The notes beneath the pieces were generated by a model. The model had not been told where the DNA came from, searched no databases, and saw only the letters and a program-made list of their open reading frames with translations. The position numbers and the translations under genes are program-made. This document shows positions 42,706-50,590 of a stretch of 64,000 nt of DNA, in pieces. This DNA comes from Chitinophagales bacterium (GTDB taxonomy: Bacteria; Bacteroidota; Bacteroidia; Chitinophagales; Chitinophagaceae), in assembly GCA_017303455.1 (NCBI GenBank), contig JAFLBM010000017.1:53160-117159 (forward strand), given 5' to 3'. The first letter of the stretch is position 1; every line of letters begins with the position of its first letter.

Positions 42706-44190
42706 ATGGAGATCAATTGCACCGATAAAGAATTGTTTTTACTGAATAAGATCACAAAGGCAGCCGATACATTGGGTATGGAGACCTATTTGATCGGTGG
42801 CTTTGTGCGGGATAAATTACTGAACCGGGAAACGAAGGACGCCGATATTGTTTGCGTGGGTGATGGTATTGCACTGGCAACCGAAGTGGCGAAACAGTTC
42901 AATCCTGTTCCTTATGTCAATTTTTTCAAAACATTCGGCACCGCACATATAAGAGTAAATTACTTCAATAATAATGACTCTTCCAAAGCCCCCTCTCTTT
43001 CAGGAGAGGGGGTTGGGGGTGAGGCTTTTGATATTGAATTTGTCGGTGCCCGGCGGGAAAGTTACCGTTCTGAATCAAGAAAACCAGAGGTGGAACCGGG
43101 TACAGTGGAGGATGACCAGAACCGCCGTGACTTTACGATCAATGCCCTGGCGATCTGCCTGAATAAAAAAGAGCATGGTAAACTGATCGATCCGTTCAAC
43201 GGGGTAAAGGACCTGGAAGATAAAATCATCCGCACCCCATTGGAACCTTCACAAACATTCAGTGATGACCCGTTACGGATGATGCGGGCCATCCGGTTTG
43301 CCACGCAATTAGGATTTACTATTGAGGCAACCACCTGGCAGGGTATCATTGATAATGCAGAACGCATCCGTATCATTTCGCAGGAGCGGATAACGGATGA
43401 GTTGAATAAGATCGTTCTGGCTGCTAAACCTTCCATTGGCTTTGATCTCTTGTATCAAAGCAAACTGCTGCATATTATCTTTCCGCCGATGGTGGAACTG
43501 GCCGGTGCAGAATACAAAGATGGCCATGGGCACAAGGATAACTTTTATCATACACTGCAAGTACTGGATAATATTTCTGTGCATACAAATGATCTTTGGT
43601 TGCGCTGGGCTGCTATCCTGCATGATATTGCCAAACCGGTAACCAAGAAATTTGAAGAGGGACATGGGTGGACCTTTCACGGGCATGAAGTGGTGGGTGG
43701 AAGAATGGTACCCAAAATATTTACCAAACTGAAGCTGCCGCAGAATGAAAAAATGCGATTTGTAAAAAAGCTGGTGGAATTGCATTTGCGGCCGATCAGC
43801 CTGACCAAAGAAAATATCACCGATTCAGCCATCCGCCGTTTATTATTTGATGCCGGGGAAGACCTGGAAGCACTGATGACCTTATGTGATGCGGATATTA
43901 CCTCAAAGAATAAACAAAAAGTAAAACGTTTCCAGGAAAATTTCCAATTAGTCAGGCAGCGTTGTAAAGAAGTGGAAGAGAGTGACCATATCCGTAACTG
44001 GCAGCCACCCATCACCGGCGAGATGATCATGGAAACCTTTGGCCTGCCGCCCTCCAAACCGGTGGGTATAATCAAGGATGCGCTGAAAGATGCCATTCTC
44101 GATGGACTCATTCCCAATGAATATGAAGCTGCCCATTCCTTTATGATCAATAAAGCGAAAGAGATGGGTTTGGAAGTAAAGAAACCTTAA
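42706..44190 (+). CDS. cca: CCA tRNA nucleotidyltransferase with HD domain
   Basis: 494 residues. The polymerase beta-type head has YLIGGFVRDKLLNRETKDADIV (GG and DxD motifs), DDQNRRDFTINALAI and SDDPLRMMRAIRFATQLGFTIE. An HD phosphohydrolase-like domain follows (LHDIAKPVTKKFEEGHGWTFHGHE, in outline). It adds or repairs the tRNA 3' CCA, which this genome needs because its tRNA-Leu lacks an encoded CCA. Odd: residues about 94-108 (SKAPSLSGEGVGGEA) are encoded by a GC-rich palindromic element inserted between FGTAHIRV and FDIEFVGARRESY, where relatives have a short hairpin turn. The reading frame is intact. Confidence 0.95.
   Translation: MEINCTDKELFLLNKITKAADTLGMETYLIGGFVRDKLLNRETKDADIVCVGDGIALATEVAKQFNPVPYVNFFKTFGTAHIRVNYFNNNDSSKAPSLSGEGVGGEAFDIEFVGARRESYRSESRKPEVEPGTVEDDQNRRDFTINALAICLNKKEHGKLIDPFNGVKDLEDKIIRTPLEPSQTFSDDPLRMMRAIRFATQLGFTIEATTWQGIIDNAERIRIISQERITDELNKIVLAAKPSIGFDLLYQSKLLHIIFPPMVELAGAEYKDGHGHKDNFYHTLQVLDNISVHTNDLWLRWAAILHDIAKPVTKKFEEGHGWTFHGHEVVGGRMVPKIFTKLKLPQNEKMRFVKKLVELHLRPISLTKENITDSAIRRLLFDAGEDLEALMTLCDADITSKNKQKVKRFQENFQLVRQRCKEVEESDHIRNWQPPITGEMIMETFGLPPSKPVGIIKDALKDAILDGLIPNEYEAAHSFMINKAKEMGLEVKKP
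42985..43028 (+). repeat. Palindromic element inserted in frame within the CCA-adding enzyme
   Basis: 44 bp. CCCCCTCTC (42989-42997) pairs perfectly with GAGAGGGGG (43004-43012) around a 6-base loop, and the outer ends AAAGCC / GGCTTT (42985-42990, 43023-43028) are inverted repeats. A related element lies between genes at 58013-58048. It is translated as part of SSKAPSLSGEGVGGEAF. Confidence 0.75.
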
Positions 44191-44195
44191 TTTTG
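44188..44195 (+). promoter_or_regulatory. -7 promoter box (TAATTTTG) overlapping the cca stop codon
   Basis: An exact TAnnTTTG match ending 4 bases before the ATG at 44200; its first three bases are the TAA stop of the preceding gene. This suggests a leaderless mRNA for the downstream gene. Confidence 0.5.
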
Positions 44196-44199
44196 ACCT

Positions 44200-44775
44200 A
44201 TGGCAATTTTAAGATTCAGGATCTATTTAGAGGAAGATGAAAGTGTATACCGTGATGTGGTGATCAGGCATACGCAATCGTTTTTTGAATTGCATGAGGC
44301 AATTCTGAAAGCTTACGAATTTGATAATAAGCATAAGGCTACTTTTTACCGTAGTAATGACCATTGGCTGAGAGGCCGGGAGATATCAGTGGAAAAATAT
44401 GATAAAGAGTACAAAGCGCCACCGCTGATCATGAGTGAAACAACGATCGCTTCTGAGATCAAAGCTCCCAACCAACGGTTTGTATACCATTATGATTTTA
44501 ATAAGAACTGGAGCTTCCTGATCGAACTGATCAATGTTTCGAAAGAAGAAAACCCCAAGACCATTTATCCTTCCACGATCAGGACAGAAGGCATTGCGCC
44601 AAGCCAGTACGGTACCAAGGGATTATTGGGTGAGAAGTTTGCAGATATTGAAGAAAAATATGACCTGAGTGCTGTCGGTGATGGATTTGCAGAAAAAGAT
44701 GAAGATGGTGAAGACCTGGGTCTGGGTGAAGAAAGTGCAGAAGCCGGGGAGGCAGGCGAAGGAGAAGAAGTATAA
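44200..44775 (+). CDS. pRiA4b ORF-3/IS1096 TnpR-like family protein
   Basis: 191 residues. The core runs MAILRFRIYLEEDESVYRDVVI, FFELHEAILKAYEFDNKHKATF, YHYDFNKNWSFLIELI and ends in a strongly acidic tail (Asp/Glu-rich, residues 160-191). The beta-strand/helix pattern and the YxYDFxxxW block match the plasmid pRiA4b ORF-3 family, which also appears as a passenger in IS1096. Most chromosomal members stand alone and have no known function; no transposon genes are present here. It has its own -7 box and is followed by a terminator at 44801. Confidence 0.8.
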   Translation: MAILRFRIYLEEDESVYRDVVIRHTQSFFELHEAILKAYEFDNKHKATFYRSNDHWLRGREISVEKYDKEYKAPPLIMSETTIASEIKAPNQRFVYHYDFNKNWSFLIELINVSKEENPKTIYPSTIRTEGIAPSQYGTKGLLGEKFADIEEKYDLSAVGDGFAEKDEDGEDLGLGEESAEAGEAGEGEEV

Positions 44776-44800
44776 TTATGTAGCATAAAATAGCAATACA

Positions 44801-44828
44801 AGCCCTGGCCCAGTGCCGGGGTTTTTAA
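44801..44828 (+). terminator. Terminator between the pRiA4b ORF-3-like gene and miaA
   Basis: CCCTGGC / GCCGGGG (44803-44809 with 44815-44821, one G-U pair) with a 5-base loop and a GTTTTTAAA tail, ending 10 bases before the miaA ATG. Confidence 0.7.
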
Positions 44829-44837
44829 ATAGGTTTC

Positions 44838-45743
44838 ATGTCAGCAGGGAAAAAAACAATGATCATTGTGGCGGGCCCAACGGCAGTGGGAAAAACGGCC
44901 GTGGCCATTCAACTGGCAAAACATTTTGCTACCTCCATTATTTCTGCTGACAGCCGCCAGTGTTATAAAGAACTGAATATTGGAGTGGCAAGACCATCGG
45001 TGCAGGAACTGGAAGCAATACATCACTATTTTATAGCCTCTCATTCCATCCAGGATGAAATAACAGCAGCAGGATTTGAGCAGTATGCATTACAAAAGGC
45101 AACGGAGTTGTTTCAGGAGCATGATACAGTTGTCATGGTGGGCGGAACAGGTTTATACATCAAGGCCTTTTGTGAAGGATTAGATTTGATTCCGGCTGTT
45201 GATCCTGCTATCCGGGAACAGATCGTCAGCAACTATAGCAATAAAGGGTTAGTATGGTTACAGGAGCAGGTGCAGCAAAAGGATCCTGCCTTTTATGCCG
45301 TCGGCGAAATACAAAACCCGCAACGGATGATGCGGGCACTGGAAGTAGTGGAAAGTACAGGCCAGTCGGTTCTTTCCTTCCGGAAAGGGGAGAAGGCGCA
45401 GCGGGATTTCAAGATCATTAAGATCGGGCTGGAATTACCGAAAGAAGAATTGCATCAGCGCATTCATACAAGGGTTGACCAGATGATGCAGGCAGGGCAA
45501 CTGGAAGAAGTAAAAGGGTTAGTCCCGTATAAACAGCTCAATGCCCTGCAAACAGTGGGCTATAAAGAACTCTTTGAATATCTCGAAGGAACAATTTCCC
45601 TGGAAAAAGCAGTTGAACAGATTAAGACCAATACAAGACAGTATGCCAAACGGCAGATGACCTGGTTTAAGAAGGATGAGGAGATAAAATGGTTTACGCC
45701 ATTTCAAACAGATGAAATAATCAGGTCAGTTGATTTGCTATAG
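44838..45743 (+). CDS. miaA: tRNA dimethylallyltransferase
   Basis: 301 residues. P-loop IIVAGPTAVGKTAVAIQLA (about residues 9-27), ISADSRQCYKELNIGVARPS (substrate block), VVMVGGTGLYIKAF and NPQRMMRALEVVESTGQS are all diagnostic. It transfers a dimethylallyl group to A37 of tRNAs reading UNN codons, including tRNA-Leu species. It starts 10 bases after the upstream terminator and is convergent with the CoA-disulfide reductase-like gene 4 bases away. Length is normal. Confidence 0.97.
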   Translation: MSAGKKTMIIVAGPTAVGKTAVAIQLAKHFATSIISADSRQCYKELNIGVARPSVQELEAIHHYFIASHSIQDEITAAGFEQYALQKATELFQEHDTVVMVGGTGLYIKAFCEGLDLIPAVDPAIREQIVSNYSNKGLVWLQEQVQQKDPAFYAVGEIQNPQRMMRALEVVESTGQSVLSFRKGEKAQRDFKIIKIGLELPKEELHQRIHTRVDQMMQAGQLEEVKGLVPYKQLNALQTVGYKELFEYLEGTISLEKAVEQIKTNTRQYAKRQMTWFKKDEEIKWFTPFQTDEIIRSVDLL

Positions 45744-45747
45744 TTCA

Positions 45748-47433
45748 TCAGGCAGTCGTCAATACTTTCGGAACACACTGCAAATTTTCCAAATGACATG
45801 CTTCCCAGGAATGATAACCGCCGGATAAATTGGAAACCTTCTCAAAACCGCTTTGACGAAGTATGCGCTGGGCCAGGTAGCCCCGGAGACCGGCCTCGCA
45901 ATAAATATAAATGGGTTTGTCAACAGGTAATTCATCTATATGTTGCCTGATTTCATCAACAGGTATATTAACTGCTCCTTCAATATGCCCCTGCTCAAAC
46001 TCTTTCACTGTTCTTACATCCAGTAATAAACTATCGGCAGGCAGACCGGCTATTTCATCCCAGTAAAAAACTTTCAATCTGTCCAGTAAAATATTCTCTG
46101 CCACAAAGCCCGCCATATTTACCGGGTCCTTGGCAGAAGAATAGGGCGGTGCATACGCATGTTCAAATTCAGTGAGCTCATAAATAGTGCTGCCTCTTTT
46201 AATAGCAGAAGCAAGGATATCAATTCGCTTATCCACGCCATCATATCCCGCTATTTGAGCACTCAGTAATCTTCCGTCAGCGGGAGTAAAAGCAATCTGT
46301 ATGGCCATTTGTTGGGCACCGGGATAATAACCGGCATGTGAACCACTGTGATTGGTGGAAACAATATGTTCAATAGTAGCAGCTTTCAAATGTTTGGAAG
46401 CCGTTCCTGAGGTGGCCACCGTCATATCAAACACTTTTACAATGGCCGTATTGATAGCACCATTATAGATATGCTGATTTCCCAGTACGATATTATTGGC
46501 ACAGATACGGCCTTGCTTATTTGCCGGCCCTGCCAGGTAAGTATTCATGGACTGCCCGGTGATAGGATTGGGAAATTCAATTGCATCACCCACCGCATAA
46601 ATATCGGGGTTGGAAGTTTGTAAATATTCATTGACCCAAATGCCTTTGGCGGCTCCCAGTTGCAAGCCGGCCATGACGGCCAGTTTGGTATCGGGGCGGA
46701 CACCAATGGAAAGGATCACTACATCCGCAGCTATACTGCTGCCGTCTTTGAGCAATACCCTGATCGTATCATTTTCTTTTTCAAAACCGGTAACGGCACT
46801 GCTCAGGCGGAGATCAACTCCTTTGGAGCGGATATGTTGTTGTGCCAATGCGGCAATAGGGAAATCAACAGGTGCTAAAATTTGATTGCCCATTTCAATA
46901 ATGCTTACGTCCAGCCCCAGCTCCTGCAGGTTCTCGGCCATTTCCAAACCAATAAACCCCGCACCGATCACTACGGCTTTACCGGATGGACGCTGCTGTA
47001 TATAATTTTTGATATGATCGGTATCGTTTACATTTCTTAATGTAAAAATGCCGGGTAAATTTATACCGGGCAGGGGCGGACGGATCGGTTCTGCACCGGG
47101 GGAAAGTACCAGTTTATCGTAGCTTTCGGTGTATTCTTCACCGGTCAGCAGGTTTTTAGCAGTGATTTTTTTAGCGGCTGCATCAATACCGGTTACTTCC
47201 GTGGAAATACGGACATCAATATTGAAACGGTTCCTGAAAGAAGCCGCTGTTTGTACAAACAATTTATTCCGGTCTTTGATCACATCACCGATATAGTAAG
47301 GAAGGCCGCAGTTGGCATAGGAGATATATTCTCCTTTTTCAAAAATAATGATCTCCGCTTTTTCATCCAGTCTTCTTAACCGGGCGGCTGTACTGGCCCC
47401 GCCTGCCACAGCACCGATGATGATGTACTTCAT
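45748..47433 (-). CDS. CoA-disulfide reductase-like flavoprotein with C-terminal rhodanese domain
   Basis: 561 residues from the ATG at 47433. FAD-binding IIIGAVAGGASTAARLRR (about 4-21), the single redox Cys42 in SYANCGLPYYIG, and a second dinucleotide fold with AVVIGAGFIGLEMAENL. FAD contact is through DIYAVGDAIEF, followed by a dimerisation domain and a rhodanese domain with active-site loop IYCEAGLRGYLA (about 525-536). Such CoADR-RHD fusions reduce CoA persulfides/polysulfides or CoA disulfide and act in thiol and sulfur stress. A longer frame upstream to 47514 lacks the family N terminus. A GTAAC-ATTA-GTTAC dyad lies 50 bases upstream. Confidence 0.92.
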   Translation of the reverse strand: MKYIIIGAVAGGASTAARLRRLDEKAEIIIFEKGEYISYANCGLPYYIGDVIKDRNKLFVQTAASFRNRFNIDVRISTEVTGIDAAAKKITAKNLLTGEEYTESYDKLVLSPGAEPIRPPLPGINLPGIFTLRNVNDTDHIKNYIQQRPSGKAVVIGAGFIGLEMAENLQELGLDVSIIEMGNQILAPVDFPIAALAQQHIRSKGVDLRLSSAVTGFEKENDTIRVLLKDGSSIAADVVILSIGVRPDTKLAVMAGLQLGAAKGIWVNEYLQTSNPDIYAVGDAIEFPNPITGQSMNTYLAGPANKQGRICANNIVLGNQHIYNGAINTAIVKVFDMTVATSGTASKHLKAATIEHIVSTNHSGSHAGYYPGAQQMAIQIAFTPADGRLLSAQIAGYDGVDKRIDILASAIKRGSTIYELTEFEHAYAPPYSSAKDPVNMAGFVAENILLDRLKVFYWDEIAGLPADSLLLDVRTVKEFEQGHIEGAVNIPVDEIRQHIDELPVDKPIYIYCEAGLRGYLAQRILRQSGFEKVSNLSGGYHSWEACHLENLQCVPKVLTTA

Positions 47434-47482
47434 ATTTTTCTCTTTTGTGAAGCAAAGAAAAAAAAGTTGCTGCTGAATTCTT

Positions 47483-47511
47483 GTAACATTAGTTACTGAT
47501 TCCGGCCGGAA
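47483..47511. promoter_or_regulatory. Two adjacent palindromes upstream of the CoA-disulfide reductase gene
   Basis: GTAAC-ATTA-GTTAC (47483-47496), with the arm and spacer lengths of FNR/Crp-type operators, and the perfect 12-bp palindrome TTCCGGCCGGAA (47500-47511) just upstream of it on the minus strand. Confidence 0.45.
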
Positions 47512-47559
47512 CAAACGGGAAGGAACATGATTTTCGTCATGTTTTTTGGGAAGATGTGG

Positions 47560-48105
47560 CTATTGTTCATGGGAAACAATCATGGTGTCTGTTTCGGCCC
47601 AATACAATGTATCGTTTTTGAGGAAACCCGTTTTGGGGAATTTCTTTTCCGTGCTGAAGTTTGACCGTAGTATAAACAGGCTATCATTTACTCTCTTATA
47701 CTTTCCCTGATACATGACTGACCCAAACATATTCATATCTGTCAACAGGAACCAATTATTTTCCTTGAATTCAAATTTCCAGGTATTACGGACACTGGGT
47801 AGATTTCTCACCGTAATTATAGTTTTTAAATTGGAAATATACTCTCTCCGGATCAGCATAAAACTGGCAAACCCGATAATGACGATGCCGGTAAAAGAGG
47901 GCAACAACTGGTATAGCTTCCTGTTATTTCCAAAAGCTGTTTTATCGGTAAAGACAGCAATAATAGTAAGTGTAAGCACAAGGAGTGCAGAAAAATAATT
48001 AAACCCGGAGAGTATCCCTGTTTCAAAACCACCTGATTCATTCTGAATGGCAGAAACTCCAAAAAAGATAATCAACACGAAAAGGAGTATACGGCTTGGG
48101 GACAT
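47560..48105 (-). CDS. Hypothetical membrane protein
   Basis: 181 residues. Three hydrophobic segments lie in the first 90 residues (ILLFVLIIFFGVSAI, YFSALLVLTLTIIAVFT, LLPSFTGIVIIGFASFML). A soluble beta-rich tail follows (WKFEFKENNWFLLTDMNMFGSVMYQGKYKRVND, in outline) that reads like a small lipocalin-like or META-like sheet. I recognise no family. It follows a lipoprotein gene on the same strand by 20 bases, so the two may be co-transcribed. Confidence 0.6.
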   Translation of the reverse strand: MSPSRILLFVLIIFFGVSAIQNESGGFETGILSGFNYFSALLVLTLTIIAVFTDKTAFGNNRKLYQLLPSFTGIVIIGFASFMLIRREYISNLKTIITVRNLPSVRNTWKFEFKENNWFLLTDMNMFGSVMYQGKYKRVNDSLFILRSNFSTEKKFPKTGFLKNDTLYWAETDTMIVSHEQ

Positions 48106-48125
48106 TATGTCAATTAATTAGTAAA

Positions 48126-48644
48126 TTAATTTCGTGAAATATTACGTTTTAAAAGTACTGGATTCCCGTCATCAATAAATCTAACCCCGTCTAAAGTGAA
48201 AGCTCTCATTTCACAGATATATCCATCCGAATTTTCTGTTTCTGCTGAGTGTATCATAATTTTCATTTCCTTCAATTCATAAGGCTGTTGACCAGGGATT
48301 ATAAGTTCATACCTATAGTTGATATTCATTGCTCTGAATACTGCTGCTGACCGTTGTTTCTCTATTTTATCAGATGAACTTTCAGTTGGCCAGGCCAAGA
48401 CTTTGAATGAGTCAATTAAGACCGTGTTCTTGTATTCCTTAATAAGAATCGAATCAAACTCGCTGTTTTCAAAGCCACGGAGAACAATGTGTAAATTAGT
48501 GATAGTATCAGTTTCCGCACATTCTTTGGTGAAAGCATTTATTTCTTCTTCTGTCCAATGGTCATAAGTTGAGTTTGAGCAGCTTGTTGAGAGCAGCAGG
48601 AAAGGGGTAGTTGAAATATATAATATGAGTATTAGCTTTTTCAA
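48126..48644 (-). CDS. Putative lipoprotein of unknown function
   Basis: 172 residues from a TTG at 48644, the only start that keeps the whole lipoprotein signal (KKLILILYISTTPFLLLSTSC; lipid Cys about 22). The mature part is acidic with predicted strands and helices (THHWTEEEINAF-like start DHWTEEEINAFTKE, LHIVLRGFENSEFDSILIKEY, IPGQQPYELKEMKIMIH). No family is recognised. It sits upstream of the membrane protein at 47560 and may form a two-gene unit with it. Confidence 0.55.
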   Translation of the reverse strand: MKKLILILYISTTPFLLLSTSCSNSTYDHWTEEEINAFTKECAETDTITNLHIVLRGFENSEFDSILIKEYKNTVLIDSFKVLAWPTESSSDKIEKQRSAAVFRAMNINYRYELIIPGQQPYELKEMKIMIHSAETENSDGYICEMRAFTLDGVRFIDDGNPVLLKRNISRN

Positions 48645-48938
48645 ATTCTAATTAGATAAATGTGTGGTATAGGTAGGCCTCTTATCAAGATAGGCGGACT
48701 AGTTTGTAATAATTTTTATTTTCAGAGATTCAATATACATAGTATCTCCTTCACGACCCTGTTTCATCTCTTCGCCTGGTTGGTCGTTAACTCCTTTGAT
48801 AATACTGACTTTCCCTGTTACATAGAAACTTTCGTATCATAAATGTACGACAGGGTTTAGCTATTCAAGCAGATGTCGGTCTCAAAATAAAAGCACCTGC
48901 TTTCGCAAGTGCTTCAACTATCATTAAACGAAGTGGAG
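48645..48938. other. Intergenic stretch with a possible gene remnant and a terminator
   Basis: About 294 bp. On the minus strand an open frame without a start codon (48699-48836) encodes a protein-like 45-residue stretch beginning YESFYVTGKVSIIKGV and ending LKIKIITN before a TAG. It may be the 3' remnant of a lost gene. The rest holds a terminator (48886-48914) for the upstream barrel gene. Nothing else was recognised. Confidence 0.35.
48886..48914 (-). terminator. Terminator after the FadL-like gene
   Basis: On the minus strand AAGCACTTGC-GAAA-GCAGGTGCTT (one G-U pair, GNRA loop) is followed by TTATTTT, 24 bases after the gene's stop. Confidence 0.8.
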
Positions 48939-50498
48939 TTATATTTTGAACCCAACGGTCAGCACCGCATTGCCGCCTGTATTCTTAATTCTCGCCCCGG
49001 AAAATGCACTGTATTGAAGACGGTAGGCATAGTGTACATCTTTACCCATGGTGTGTACATAACTCAGGTCGATGAACATACCTTTGTTACGATAACCCAG
49101 GCCACCACTCGCAGAAAAACGGCTTCCTTTTTCTCCCGCCAGGTCTTTATAAGGATTGCCATAATAAGCAGCACCCAATCTTGCCATGATAGTGGTGAAT
49201 TTTAATTCGCCACCCACTTTGATATTGAAAGCACCTTTATACGCATCATCAATGGCATTGTTCAGTTTTTTGAAATAAGTCCTTGTTTCCTCGCTGTCAT
49301 CAGCCTCGGGGTCGGTAGTAAAGGAAGAAGATTTATAGTTCACATATTCGATATCGGCCGTCAGGAACCCTTTTTGTTTTCTTACATCTTCAATTTCTCT
49401 CAATACATAGGAACCGCTGATCATAACACGATAGGGAGTAAAATGCCAGTAGCTGATCTCGGCATCATTACCACCTGTAAATAAAGAGGAACTCTGGTTC
49501 AGTCTTCCCTGGAAACCTTCGGTGTCGGTGATGATCGTGGCATTGTATTTATCCGTGAGGCGGTAGAAAGTAGGCGTATGGAAAGCAAATCCCAACCGGA
49601 CATATTCAACCGGTTTGTAAATAATACCCAGTTTCAGGTTGAGCCCGGTACCCTTTGTGCTCAGGTTCTCATTGATGGTAGCAAAATCAAAACGGTTATT
49701 GATATCCGTTGTGGCATCTGCTTCTGAAAAACTGGATTCACGGCTGTAATTCAGGAAAGGAATTCCTAATGTGGCACCGAAGTAAAATTTATCCTTGATA
49801 TTGCCCGCACCGGCTAAAGCCAGTTCCGTAATACCACCGCTGCTGTTCACAATTTGTTCCTGTATCAGGCCGCCGGTGGCGAGTAAAGGTTGTGCCAGGG
49901 AAACAAAATTCCTGTTCCCACTCATATACCCATTGGCGGTGTCAATCCAGAATGTATTCATGGCTAAACTGGTCCCGAAAGGATAATTGCTTACCGCCAC
50001 ATTCGCATCGGTAACATTGTCATTACGCAGTTGCTCCAGGAATTTTTGTGAATAGGAACTTTGCGTATTGATACCGCGGTATAAAATATTATTATTGAAA
50101 TTGGCGGTCCTGTTCACGGCAATGGCAAATGCACTTCCGGATGATTTACTGGTACGGGTGTTGATCTCACCGGTTCCCCAGATAATTCCCGAAGTACCAA
50201 AGGACAATTGCTTTGATTTATCTTTTTCTGTTCTTCCAAAATAGCTCGACTTATTATTCAGGAAATTATAAGCAGGGGTCAGCACAAAATCACCGGTTTT
50301 AAAAAAGCCCAGACCGGCGGGGTTGACAAAAGTGGCTGATATATCTCCGCCGAGTGATGCCATAGCGCCGCCGATCGCCTGCTGCCTGGCCGTTCCGTTC
50401 GAGGTGGTCCAGCCATACCGGAGTGCATCCGCAGGTTCCTGTGCCAGCAACCCATTGGCTGAAGCCAAACAGGCGGCTATGAAAAATATTCTTTTCAT
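48939..50498 (-). CDS. OmpP1/FadL-type outer-membrane transport protein
   Basis: 519 residues with a signal peptide (ending NGLLAQ, about 20). The mature N terminus has ALRYGWTTSNGTARQQAIGGAMASLGGD and SATFVNPAGLGFFKTGDF, the A-GGA...NPAG pattern of OmpP1/FadL-group barrels. Many barrel strands follow, ending LTVGFKI. FadL-type barrels carry hydrophobic compounds across the outer membrane; the substrate here is unknown, and a structural PorV-like role is possible. It is monocistronic, with its own GNRA-loop terminator. Confidence 0.82.
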   Translation of the reverse strand: MKRIFFIAACLASANGLLAQEPADALRYGWTTSNGTARQQAIGGAMASLGGDISATFVNPAGLGFFKTGDFVLTPAYNFLNNKSSYFGRTEKDKSKQLSFGTSGIIWGTGEINTRTSKSSGSAFAIAVNRTANFNNNILYRGINTQSSYSQKFLEQLRNDNVTDANVAVSNYPFGTSLAMNTFWIDTANGYMSGNRNFVSLAQPLLATGGLIQEQIVNSSGGITELALAGAGNIKDKFYFGATLGIPFLNYSRESSFSEADATTDINNRFDFATINENLSTKGTGLNLKLGIIYKPVEYVRLGFAFHTPTFYRLTDKYNATIITDTEGFQGRLNQSSSLFTGGNDAEISYWHFTPYRVMISGSYVLREIEDVRKQKGFLTADIEYVNYKSSSFTTDPEADDSEETRTYFKKLNNAIDDAYKGAFNIKVGGELKFTTIMARLGAAYYGNPYKDLAGEKGSRFSASGGLGYRNKGMFIDLSYVHTMGKDVHYAYRLQYSAFSGARIKNTGGNAVLTVGFKI

Positions 50499-50548
50499 GT
50501 TATAGAGTTAAATAGGATTATCAATGATTCGTCAGTAGCTGTTGTTAT

Positions 50549-50586
50549 AAAAAACCCTCCTGCTTTTAACAGAAGGGCTTTTTAAA
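50549..50586 (-). terminator. Terminator after the poly-Ser lipoprotein gene
   Basis: On the minus strand AGCCCTTCTG / CAGGAGGGTT (one G-U pair) surrounds a TTAAAAG-type loop, with a T-run after it. Confidence 0.75.
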
Positions 50587-50590
50587 AAGT

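Noticed and set aside
44200..44775. Sign of a transposon from the IS1096 TnpR-like annotation
   Set aside because: No transposase, terminal repeats or odd composition nearby; this family is commonly a lone chromosomal gene.
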